13,578 bases of DNA from Chloroflexota bacterium. GTDB lineage: Bacteria; Chloroflexota; Chloroflexia; Thermomicrobiales; UBA6265. The stretch spans positions 1 to 13,578 of the forward strand of contig JAEZJB010000466.1 in assembly GCA_023415845.1 (NCBI GenBank), given 5' to 3'. Under the pieces are notes generated by a model. That model saw only the letters and a list, made by a program, of their open reading frames with translations, ran no database searches and had not been told where the DNA came from. Shown here piece after piece: positions 1 through 6,721 of the stretch (positions are counted from its first letter, which is position 1; each line of letters begins with the position of its first letter). The position numbers and the translations under genes are program-made.

Positions 1-1
1 G

Positions 2-1123
2 ACCGAGCCGTACGGCACGATCCTGATCGCGCTGGCGCACAACACGCAGGCCTGCACGATCCATCCCAAGGCGATCATGGAGGCGGCGGGGTCGACGCCG
101 TTCACCGATGACAGCATGGTGGTGGGAACCGGTCCGTATCGCTTCGTGGAACGGCGACCGGACGCCTACATTCGGCTGGAGCGGTTCGACGACTACGTCT
201 CGCGCGATGAACCGATCAACGGCTACGCCGGGGCGAAGAACGCCTGGCTGGACACGATCGAATACATCCCGGTGCCGGATGTGGCGGCGCGGGTGGCGGG
301 CCTGCAGGCGGGTGACTATCACTACGCGATGCAGATCCCGAATGACCAGTATGACCTGCTGAGCGGGACGCCCGGGATCGTGGCGCAGATCAATCCGCCG
401 ACCGTTTTCGAGTGCTTCTTCCTTAATTGGCGGTCGCCGTTGATGGGGCAGCTCGAGATTCGGCAGGCGTTCCAGGCGGCCCTGGAGCATCAGGCGATCC
501 TGACGGCGGCGCGGGGGAGTGACGAGTTCACCGAACTCGATCCGGGCTGGATGATGAAGCAGACCCTCTTCTACACCACGTCGGGCGAAGAGTTCTACAA
601 CATGAACGATCCGGAGCGGGCCCGCCAACTGCTGGAAGAGGCCGGTTACGACGGCACGCCGGTGCGGTTCATGACCACCCAGGAATACCCCTCGTTCTAC
701 GCCGCCAGCGTGATCGCGCAGCAGCAACTCGAAGAAGCGGGGTTCGTGGTCGACCTGCAGGTGATCGACTGGGCGACGCTGCTGGAGCGGCGGGGGCAGG
801 AAGGCGAATGGGACGTCTTCTGCACCAGCCACGGGTTCGTGCCGGATCCCAGCCAAGTCACGTGGGTTGGGCAGATGGGCACGTATCCCGGCTGGTACGA
901 CTCGGAGGCGAGCCTGGCGCTTGCCGCCGACCTGCTGGCGGAGACCGATTTCGACAAGCGGTTCGCGATCTGGGAGGAACTCCAGTTCAACGCCTACACC
1001 GAGATTCCCTCGGTGAAGGTGGGGGATGCCGCCGAGGCGAGTTACTACTCCGACCAGGTTGGCGGCTGGCCAGCAACCACGGAACGTGGTGTTCCGTACT
1101 GGAACATCTGGCTGAAGCAATAA
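2..1123 (+). CDS. ABC transporter family-5 substrate-binding protein, C-terminal part (5' truncated)
   Basis: Extracytoplasmic solute receptor of the DppA/OppA type (SBP family 5), which delivers peptides or other small solutes to an inner-membrane ABC permease. The frame is open from the window's first bases, so the gene starts upstream. About 373 residues are visible, where full-length members usually have 500-600. The internal ATG at position 77 lies mid-domain and is not the start. Seen: the lobe motif GTGPYRF with a following aromatic/charged strand (about residues 41-60 of the visible part), LDTIEYIPVPD before a helix with AGLQAGDYHYA, FFLNWRSP followed by the helix IRQAFQAALEH (typical of the family's second lobe), and the near-C-terminal LLEEAGYDG repeat-like segment seen in family-5 proteins. 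It is followed by a stem-loop and two DppB/DppC permeases on the same strand, so it is the receptor of that system. Ligand specificity cannot be read; peptide is the default guess, but nickel, glutathione or sugar-type members exist. Confidence 0.9.
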   Translation, partial: TEPYGTILIALAHNTQACTIHPKAIMEAAGSTPFTDDSMVVGTGPYRFVERRPDAYIRLERFDDYVSRDEPINGYAGAKNAWLDTIEYIPVPDVAARVAGLQAGDYHYAMQIPNDQYDLLSGTPGIVAQINPPTVFECFFLNWRSPLMGQLEIRQAFQAALEHQAILTAARGSDEFTELDPGWMMKQTLFYTTSGEEFYNMNDPERARQLLEEAGYDGTPVRFMTTQEYPSFYAASVIAQQQLEEAGFVVDLQVIDWATLLERRGQEGEWDVFCTSHGFVPDPSQVTWVGQMGTYPGWYDSEASLALAADLLAETDFDKRFAIWEELQFNAYTEIPSVKVGDAAEASYYSDQVGGWPATTERGVPYWNIWLKQ

Positions 1124-1140
1124 CCGGGACCGGACGTTGG

Positions 1141-1174
1141 GCCACGGGGGTGACGACTGCGCCACCCCCGTGGC
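1141..1174 (+). promoter_or_regulatory. Intercistronic stem-loop between binding protein and permease genes
   Basis: Perfect 12-bp inverted repeat: GCCACGGGGGTG (1141-1152) pairs with CACCCCCGTGGC (1163-1174) around a 10-nt loop. It starts 17 bp after the binding-protein stop and ends 22 bp before the permease start. No T-run follows, so it is not a classic full terminator. In known binding-protein operons such a hairpin partly terminates transcription or protects the upstream mRNA from 3' decay, giving excess receptor over permease. That role is inferred here. Confidence 0.65.
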
Positions 1175-1196
1175 GTCCCGTTGGGGATGACGAAAC

Positions 1197-2150
1197 GTGA
1201 CTGCCTATATTCTCCGACGGCTGGTGCTGCTGATTCCGGTCATTCTCATCGTGGGCCTGGTGGTGTTCACCCTGGTTCACCTCACGCCGGGGGACCCGGC
1301 GGCCGTCATCCTGGGCGACCAGGCGACACCCGAGCAGGTCGAGGCGTTGCGGGAGCAACTGGGGCTGAACGAGCCGCTGCCGGTGCAGTTCATCGAGTGG
1401 TTTGGCAATGTGCTGCGCGGTGATTTTGGGGAATCGATTTTCCTCGGCATCCCGGTGACGCAGGCGTTGCTGGAACGGGTGGAACCGACGGCACTGCTGA
1501 CCACCTACGCCCTGTTCGTGCAACTCGCGATCGGGATACCGCTGGGCGTGCTGGCGGCGCTGAAGCACGGCACCGTGCTCGACCGGTTGCTGACGGCGAT
1601 CGCGATCAGCGGGGCGGCGATTCCCAGCTTCTTCCTTGGCATCATGCTGATCCTGATTTTCGCGGTCAACCTGAAGTGGTTGCCGTCGGTGGGGTACGTG
1701 TCACCGACGCAGGACCTGTGGGGACATATCCAGCGGATGATCATGCCGGCGTTCACGCTGGGGTTCGCCTCGGCGGGCCTCCTGGCACGAATGATCCGGT
1801 CATCGATGCTGGATGTGCAGCACGAGGACTACGTGCGGACGGCGAGAGCGAAGGGATTGCCGTACAGGGACGTGGTGGTGCGGCACACCCTGCGAAATGC
1901 GCTGGTGCCGGCGATCACGGTGGTTGGCACCTCGATTGCGGCGCTGCTGGGTGGGGCGGTAGTGACGGAGACCGTGTTCACGATTCCGGGCATGGGGCGA
2001 CTGGTGGTGCAGAGCATCAGCCGGCGTGACTACCCGATCATTCAGGGAGCGGTGATGACGATCGCCATGGCCTACGTGCTGGTGAACCTGGTGGTCGACC
2101 TGCTCTACGTGTATGCCGATCCGCGGGTGCGGCTGGGGGGTGGGCGGTGA
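1197..2150 (+). CDS. ABC transporter permease, DppB/GsiC type
   Basis: Inner-membrane channel subunit of a dipeptide/oligopeptide-type ABC importer (binding-protein-dependent transport permease family), 317 residues, the normal length. The N-terminus has TM1 (residues 4-26), with the family hallmark HLTPGDPA at 28-35. A periplasmic segment with EQLGLNEPLPVQF then leads into GDFGESIF, as in DppB. The core helices follow at about 100-122, 133-157, 182-200, 236-262 and 285-306. The cytoplasmic EAA loop that docks the ATPase is at about 210-238, including EDYVRTARAKGL and LRNALVP. The start is GTG at 1197 because an in-frame TGA lies at 1188-1190 and no other start codon comes between; a GGGG at 1183-1186 is a weak ribosome site. 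Its stop overlaps the start of the next permease by 4 bp (GTGA), implying translational coupling. Substrate unknown. Confidence 0.95.
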   Translation: MTAYILRRLVLLIPVILIVGLVVFTLVHLTPGDPAAVILGDQATPEQVEALREQLGLNEPLPVQFIEWFGNVLRGDFGESIFLGIPVTQALLERVEPTALLTTYALFVQLAIGIPLGVLAALKHGTVLDRLLTAIAISGAAIPSFFLGIMLILIFAVNLKWLPSVGYVSPTQDLWGHIQRMIMPAFTLGFASAGLLARMIRSSMLDVQHEDYVRTARAKGLPYRDVVVRHTLRNALVPAITVVGTSIAALLGGAVVTETVFTIPGMGRLVVQSISRRDYPIIQGAVMTIAMAYVLVNLVVDLLYVYADPRVRLGGGR

Positions 2151-3034
2151 GCATCGCACTCGAGGCGCCCGAGGTGAGTGTCATTCCCGAGCGGCGGCGA
2201 CGGCCGCGGTCGTTGTTCAGGAAGATCATCTCCAACCCGATTACCGCCTTCAGCCTTTGCTACGTGGTGGTGGCGCTGCTGGCGGGACTCTTCGCGCCCC
2301 TGCTGGCCACGCACGACCCCAACTACGCGGTGCCGGCCGACCGGTTGCTGCCGCCCTCGGCGGACTACTGGCTGGGCACCGATGCTCTCGGCCGGGACGT
2401 GTACAGCAGGTTGCTCTACGGAGCGCGAATCTCGCTGCTGATCGGCCTGGGGGTCACGGCGGGCGCGGCAACGTTCGGGGCGATCCTCGGGCTGCTCTCC
2501 GGATACATCGACGGACTCGACTCGTGGATCATGCGGACGATGGACGGCCTGATGGCGTTTCCGAGCGTGCTGCTGGCGATCGCGATCATGGCGAGCCTGG
2601 GACCATCGACGGTCAACGTCTTCATTGCGCTGACGGTGGTATTCACACCGACGATTGCGCGGCTGGTGCGATCGACCACCCTGGTGATCAGGCAGAACGC
2701 ATACGTGGAGTCGGCTCGGTCGATCGGGATGCGGGATGCCGAGATCATGGGGCGATACATCTTCCCCAATGGCCTCTCGCCGCTGATCGTGCAGTGCACC
2801 TTCATCGTGGCGCTGGCGATCATCAGCGAGGCGTCGCTGTCGTTCCTCGGAGCTGGTGTGCCGCCGAGCCAGCCGACGTGGGGGAACATGCTGCGCGATG
2901 GCCAGGCGCTGCTGCAGCAGGCATGGTGGGTGGCGGTGTTTCCGGGCATCGCCCTGTTCCTGACAGTGCTCTCGCTCAATGTGCTGGGTGACGGATTGCG
3001 GGATGCGCTCGATCCGCGTGCGAAGCGGCGCTGA
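2147..3034 (+). CDS. ABC transporter permease, DppC/OppC type
   Basis: Partner permease subunit forming the membrane heterodimer with the preceding DppB-like protein; 295 residues, typical length. A basic cytoplasmic N-terminus (residues 15-26, RRRRPRS) precedes TM1 at about 33-54. The DppC signature GTDALGRDVYSR is at 77-88. Further helices lie at about 97-120, 139-165, 213-235 and 262-282. The ATPase-contacting EAA loop is at about 185-208 (YVESARSIGM, then RYIFPN), followed by SEASLSFLGAG (227-237), a conserved OppC-type motif. The protein ends with LGDGLRDALDPR, the usual C-terminus. The GTG start overlaps the preceding stop and sits behind a G-rich stretch. No ATPase gene (DppD/DppF) follows, which is unusual since these often come next. 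The following gene is a secreted peptidase-like hydrolase after a 150-bp gap. Confidence 0.95.
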   Translation: MSIALEAPEVSVIPERRRRPRSLFRKIISNPITAFSLCYVVVALLAGLFAPLLATHDPNYAVPADRLLPPSADYWLGTDALGRDVYSRLLYGARISLLIGLGVTAGAATFGAILGLLSGYIDGLDSWIMRTMDGLMAFPSVLLAIAIMASLGPSTVNVFIALTVVFTPTIARLVRSTTLVIRQNAYVESARSIGMRDAEIMGRYIFPNGLSPLIVQCTFIVALAIISEASLSFLGAGVPPSQPTWGNMLRDGQALLQQAWWVAVFPGIALFLTVLSLNVLGDGLRDALDPRAKRR

Positions 3035-3062
3035 CCTGGCTGAAGCACGAGGTTATCGACAG

Positions 3063-3090
3063 GGTGAGAGAGTTGGCATAGGCTCTCCCC
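3063..3090 (+). promoter_or_regulatory. Imperfect stem-loop after the permease gene
   Basis: GGTGAGAG (3063-3070) can pair with CTCTCCCC (3083-3090) with one mismatch and a 12-nt loop, 28 bp after the permease stop. No T-tract follows. It could attenuate transcription before the hydrolase gene. The support is only the inverted repeat itself. Nothing else was recognised in the 150-bp gap except the ribosome site next to the hydrolase start. Confidence 0.3.
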
Positions 3091-3169
3091 CGGAGCAGCG
3101 TCGTGCAGATGGTTGTGGGGAGATCCCGGCTGGACTGCGTGCGGCTGCGGGATTGATCGGTGAGAGACC

Positions 3170-3175
3170 GAGGGG
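3170..3175 (+). promoter_or_regulatory. Ribosome binding site deciding the hydrolase start
   Basis: GAGGGG lies directly against the ATG at 3176 (no spacer) but 9 nt before a second in-frame ATG at 3185. The spacing favours initiation at 3185, giving a signal peptide beginning MLQRWMAW. Confidence 0.55.
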
Positions 3176-3184
3176 ATGAGCGAG

Positions 3185-5308
3185 ATGTTGCAGCGGTGGA
3201 TGGCGTGGGTGCTGGTGGTGCTCATGTTGGGCGCGTCTGGTCCGGCGGTGATGGCGCAAACGGCAACGCCGGAGACGACATCGACGGCCAAGGGCGTTGT
3301 TTCGGACGTGGACGGAATCGACCTGAGCGGGGTGGTGGCGACCGAGAGCGACTGCTCGTTCATCAGCCTGGGTGGGTTCCCGCTGGTGGATGAGGCAGAG
3401 GTTGGAGAGGCGGCCTGCGGGTACGTGCTGGTGCCGGAAAACTGGGCGAATCCCAATCCGAACCGGATGCTGTCGATTTCCTACGTGGTGCTGAAATCGT
3501 TCAGCGAAAGTCCGGAGCCTGACCCGGTTGTCTACCTCGAGGGTGGTCCCGGAGGTTCGTCGCTGAGCGGTGTGGGGATGATGGCCGAGGTTTTTGCCGT
3601 GCAGCGGCAGACGCGCGACATCGTGCTGTTCGACCAGCGTGGCACGACATTCTCGTCGCCATTGGTGTGCAGTGTCTTTACGATCGATGAAGCCGTCTCT
3701 TCCTTCGCAGGGGAGGGTGAGGGATCCGAGGCGCTGCTGGAGGTGGAGGGTCCGATGGACCTGACACCGTCCACCGATGCTGTGGGGATGATGCAGGCGG
3801 CCCGGAATGCAGTCGGGGACAAGACGGCACGCTGCGTCCGAGAGTTGCTGGCGAAGGGCGTGGACCTGCGGCAGTACAACAGCATCGCCAGCGCGAACGA
3901 TACGGTAGCGCTGGTGCATGCGCTGGGGTACGAGACCTACAACCTGTACGGGATTTCCAACGGGACCCGGCTGGCGCTGGTGCTGATGCGGGATCATCCG
4001 GAAGGGATCAGGACCGTCGTGCTCGACTCGACGTTCCCGCCGGAAATCCAGGGCTTCGAGCTCTATCCACGCGAAGCGGAAGAGGTGGTGCTGCAGGTCT
4101 TTGCCGATTGCCGGATCGACCCGGTGTGCAACGCGGCCTACCCGAACCTGAAGGAGCGGTTCATTGCCCTGATCGACCAGCTCCAGCAAGATCCGATCGA
4201 GACTGACGATGGGCGGGTGGTGCAGGCCCTGGACGTGATCGGCGTGATGCGCAACATCGCATTTGCGACGCCGTCGGCCGCGTACATTCCGCGGATGATC
4301 GCCGAACTCGAAACGGGTGAAATTGCGACGTACGACCTGATCGTGAGTGGGGCGTTGTTCTATCTGGACGGCGTGCCGGTCGATGTGGTGGAGCCGGAGG
4401 CCGAGGACGCGACGCCGACTGTCGAGCCTGCCGGAACATCGGTGGATGAGGCGGCGGTGGTCACCGACGAGGCGGAGGCTGCAAGTGCCGAGCCGCCGAT
4501 TGACCTGATTCCAAATGCCGGCGCCGACGGACAGCCGCTGACTCCGGCGGAACTGTTCATCGACAGCGTGCAGATTCGGCTGGGCAGCCTCGATCCCGAG
4601 CGGCTGGACCTGGCGATTGGGCTGTTGACGACACTGGACAAGATGCCGCACACGGCGGAGACGCTGACCGGGTTCGTCAACGCGGTGTTCGCCGGACCGG
4701 CGTATGAACGCGAGCGGTCGGCGTTGCTGAGCGAGATTGCGGACCTTGGCCCAGCGGATGTGGAAGGCGTGTTCGCGATTACCGCGAACGAGATCGACCT
4801 GATCGACATCTTCACCTTCGGGATGTCCAGCACCGCCTTCAATGCGGTGGAGTGCAACGAGGAAGTCCCGTTCCAGTCGTTCGAGGCGGTGGTGACGAAC
4901 GCCCAGGACCTCGAAATTCCGGCCCTGGCGTATGGAATTCCGGAGCAGATGGCGCACCAGTTCGCCGTATGCGAACAGTGGCCAGGCGGCCGAGCGCCGG
5001 ACATTGAAAACGAGCCGGTGGTGAGTGATATCCCGACGCTGGTGCTGGCCGGGGAATACGATTTCCAGACGCCGCTGTCGTGGAACAAGAGTGCGTTCGT
5101 GAAGCTGTCGAACGCCTACTTCATTGCCTTCCCGGCGACGGGCCACGGGGTCATCCTGCCGACCGACTGTGCCAAGGATGTGGCGCAGCAGTTCCTGGAC
5201 CACCCGTTCCTGACGCCTGACGCGACCTGCTCGGACGAGCTGTGGCCGGTGTGGTCATTGCCCGGGGACCCGCTGCCAGAAGTGCAGTTGCCCGAGTTCG
5301 AGGGATAG
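3185..5308 (+). CDS. Secreted alpha/beta-hydrolase, S33 / tripeptidyl-aminopeptidase type
   Basis: Probable exported serine peptidase or esterase of the S33 proline-iminopeptidase/TAP family. Numbering here is from the alternative ATG at 3176 (710 aa); the preferred start, ATG 3185, is chosen for its correctly spaced GAGGGG. A signal peptide (hydrophobic core about 9-23, likely cleavage after AVMA, residue 27) is followed by a Thr/Ala/Pro/Glu linker. Catalytic layout: oxyanion motif GGPGG 123-127, DQRG 153-156, nucleophile Ser261 in GISNG (259-263), Asp629 in GEYDFQTP and His657 in ATGHG, with the C-terminal TAP-like region around 615-690. The helical cap lies between Ser and Asp and carries an acidic low-complexity insert at about 402-443. 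Ten cysteines in the mature protein (60, 81, 165, 220, 312, 318, 560, 599, 665, 685) suggest disulfides, consistent with export. S33 members usually have GxSYG; here Tyr is Asn. Length is above the usual 450-550. Location next to a peptide-type importer suggests peptide trimming, but esterase activity is possible. Confidence 0.85.
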   Translation: MLQRWMAWVLVVLMLGASGPAVMAQTATPETTSTAKGVVSDVDGIDLSGVVATESDCSFISLGGFPLVDEAEVGEAACGYVLVPENWANPNPNRMLSISYVVLKSFSESPEPDPVVYLEGGPGGSSLSGVGMMAEVFAVQRQTRDIVLFDQRGTTFSSPLVCSVFTIDEAVSSFAGEGEGSEALLEVEGPMDLTPSTDAVGMMQAARNAVGDKTARCVRELLAKGVDLRQYNSIASANDTVALVHALGYETYNLYGISNGTRLALVLMRDHPEGIRTVVLDSTFPPEIQGFELYPREAEEVVLQVFADCRIDPVCNAAYPNLKERFIALIDQLQQDPIETDDGRVVQALDVIGVMRNIAFATPSAAYIPRMIAELETGEIATYDLIVSGALFYLDGVPVDVVEPEAEDATPTVEPAGTSVDEAAVVTDEAEAASAEPPIDLIPNAGADGQPLTPAELFIDSVQIRLGSLDPERLDLAIGLLTTLDKMPHTAETLTGFVNAVFAGPAYERERSALLSEIADLGPADVEGVFAITANEIDLIDIFTFGMSSTAFNAVECNEEVPFQSFEAVVTNAQDLEIPALAYGIPEQMAHQFAVCEQWPGGRAPDIENEPVVSDIPTLVLAGEYDFQTPLSWNKSAFVKLSNAYFIAFPATGHGVILPTDCAKDVAQQFLDHPFLTPDATCSDELWPVWSLPGDPLPEVQLPEFEG

Positions 5309-5338
5309 TGGTGGCAAAGGCAGAGTTGGATTTGGGGC

Positions 5339-5345
5339 GGAGGAG
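5339..5345 (+). promoter_or_regulatory. Strong ribosome binding site of the enolase-superfamily gene
   Basis: GGAGGAG ends 6 nt before the GTG at 5352, near-ideal spacing. It supports the GTG start and efficient translation of this gene, 43 bp after the hydrolase stop. Confidence 0.7.
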
Positions 5346-5351
5346 CAGACG

Positions 5352-6509
5352 GTGACCAGGATTCGAGGGGTGGAGGCGATTGGACTGCGCGGCGCCACCC
5401 CGGATGGCGGCTGGAGCAACGAACTCGAGTCGGACATCTGCGTCCACACGCTGATCGCGGTGACAACTGACGATGGGCGGATCGGCTGGGGCTCGGTGTT
5501 TACCAGTGGAGACCTGGTGCGGGCCTCTCTGGCGGTGTTGCGGCCGCTGCTGATTGGTGCCTCGGCTCTGGAACCGGAGCGGACCAGCGAGATTCTCCAC
5601 CAGAACACGTTCTGGCAGGGACGGGGCGGGGCGATCACCCATACGATTTCCGGAATCGACATCGCGCTATGGGACCTTCTGGGGCAGGTTACTGGCCAGC
5701 CCGTGGGACGACTGCTGGGCGGTCGGTACCGGGAGCGCGTGCAGCCCTATGCGTCGATCCTGATGCACCAGCCAGAGAGGTTGGTGCCGGTGCTGGAAGA
5801 GGTGCTTGGGCATGGGTTTCGGGCGATCAAGATGGGGTGGGGGCCGTTTGGCCGGGTGAACACGGCCACCGACGAAGAGATCGTGCGGGTCGCGCGGGAA
5901 ACGGTGGGGCCCGAGATTCGGCTGATGGTGGACGCGGGCGCGAGCGACGCCTTCTGGCCCAATGGATTGCGATGGGCGCGCCGGACAGCCGAGATGCTCG
6001 CCGACTACGATGTCGCCTGGTTCGAGGAGCCCCTGGCGCCCGATGCGCTGGATGACTTCGTTGCGCTGCGGCGGGATGCACCGCTGCCGATCACTGGTGG
6101 TGAGGTGCTGACGCGGCGCCAGAGCTTCCTGCCATGGATCGAGCAGGGGGCGTTCGACATCGTGCAGCCGGATGTGACCAAGGTTGGCGGGATTTCGGAA
6201 GAGCGGCGCATTGCCTGGGCGGCGAACGACCATGGCGTGAAGATGATTCCGCATGGCTGGAATACGGCGCTGGGCCTAGCCGCCGACCTGCATCTGGCCT
6301 CGGCGTTCCCCACGACGGACCTGGTCGAGTATCTCGTTGGGTCGCCTTACATCGATGACATCGTGGTCGGGGGCTGGGCGCTGGATGGCGACGGATTCCT
6401 GCCGATTCCCGATGGTCCTGGCCTGGGCGTCACGATCGACCTGAATGCCGTCGAGCGGTACGCGGATGACCCGGAGGCGGTGATGAGGGTGCGTTCGGCC
6501 ACCCACTGA
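5352..6509 (+). CDS. Enolase-superfamily enzyme, mandelate racemase / acid-sugar dehydratase subgroup
   Basis: Cytoplasmic Mg2+-dependent enzyme that abstracts the proton alpha to a carboxylate; 385 residues, full length for the family. The N-terminal capping domain (1-125) includes GIDIALWDLLGQ (101-112) and GQPVGRLLGG (115-124). In the barrel, the metal ligands are Asp194 (VDAG), Glu225/226 (FEEP) and Glu251 (GGE). The general-base dyad of the mandelate racemase subgroup is present: Asp274 (QPDVTKVGG) with His301 (IPHGWN), and Glu326 (VEY) on the eighth strand. The second-strand motif, KxK in mandelate racemase, reads K160-M-G162 followed by WGPFG. So only the first lysine is kept and the two-base racemase mechanism is less likely than a dehydratase or one-base isomerase. 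The His/Asp dyad argues against the dipeptide-epimerase branch, which uses opposing lysines. Co-directional with the hydrolase and transporter genes; substrate unknown. Confidence 0.88.
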   Translation: MTRIRGVEAIGLRGATPDGGWSNELESDICVHTLIAVTTDDGRIGWGSVFTSGDLVRASLAVLRPLLIGASALEPERTSEILHQNTFWQGRGGAITHTISGIDIALWDLLGQVTGQPVGRLLGGRYRERVQPYASILMHQPERLVPVLEEVLGHGFRAIKMGWGPFGRVNTATDEEIVRVARETVGPEIRLMVDAGASDAFWPNGLRWARRTAEMLADYDVAWFEEPLAPDALDDFVALRRDAPLPITGGEVLTRRQSFLPWIEQGAFDIVQPDVTKVGGISEERRIAWAANDHGVKMIPHGWNTALGLAADLHLASAFPTTDLVEYLVGSPYIDDIVVGGWALDGDGFLPIPDGPGLGVTIDLNAVERYADDPEAVMRVRSATH

Positions 6510-6552
6510 GATCTGGCGCAAACCGACTGGGCGAATTTCAGCCTGTGACTTC

Positions 6553-6570
6553 ACGAAAGGACGCTTTCGT
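6553..6570 (+). terminator. Candidate terminator hairpin after the enolase-superfamily gene
   Basis: Perfect 7-bp stem ACGAAAG (6553-6559) / CTTTCGT (6564-6570) closing a GACG tetraloop, 43 bp after the stop codon. A second small hairpin, TTCGCC-GAAT-GGCGAA, lies at 6607-6622. No T-run follows either, so termination is only suggested by position at the end of the cluster. Confidence 0.4.
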
Positions 6571-6645
6571 CAGCGATCCCGGCCGGTCCGACCATGGACG
6601 GTGCCGTTCGCCGAATGGCGAAAGCGCTAGCTCCTGACGGTGAAG

Positions 6646-6705
6646 ACGAATCAGGACCATCCGGTACACTCCTGCCATCATGGCAGCCGGATAGTCCTGA
6701 TTCGT
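6646..6705 (+). promoter_or_regulatory. Large hairpin immediately upstream of the first MscS gene
   Basis: ACGAATCAGGAC (6646-6657) and GTCCTGATTCGT (6694-6705) are perfect 12-bp complements. Past a single C-A mismatch the stem continues with ATCCGG (6659-6664) against CCGGAT (6687-6692). A 7-nt left-side bulge (6665-6671) then leads to an inner stem, CTGCCAT (6672-6678) / ATGGCAG (6680-6686). The structure ends 16 nt before the preferred ATG at 6722 and covers the alternative GTG at 6704. It may be a cis-regulatory leader, or a terminator of upstream transcription, although no T-run follows. No convincing promoter could be assigned here. Confidence 0.5.
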
Positions 6706-6721
6706 GTGGGCGGTGCTGAAG

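Noticed and set aside
77..79. ATG at 77 as the start of the binding-protein gene
   Set aside because: The same frame is open to the window edge with family-typical sequence, and the remaining protein would lack most of the first lobe and any signal peptide.
3053..5203. Very long open frame (over 700 codons) on the minus strand opposite the hydrolase gene
   Set aside because: Its product is rich in Arg, His and Gln with no domain, hydrophobic pattern or ribosome site. It mirrors the codon bias of the plus-strand gene, which has a signal peptide and full catalytic triad.
5352..6509. Dipeptide epimerase assignment for the enolase-superfamily gene, suggested by the peptide-transport context
   Set aside because: Dipeptide epimerases use lysines on the second and sixth strands; this protein has the His301/Asp274 dyad of the mandelate racemase subgroup and lacks the second lysine.
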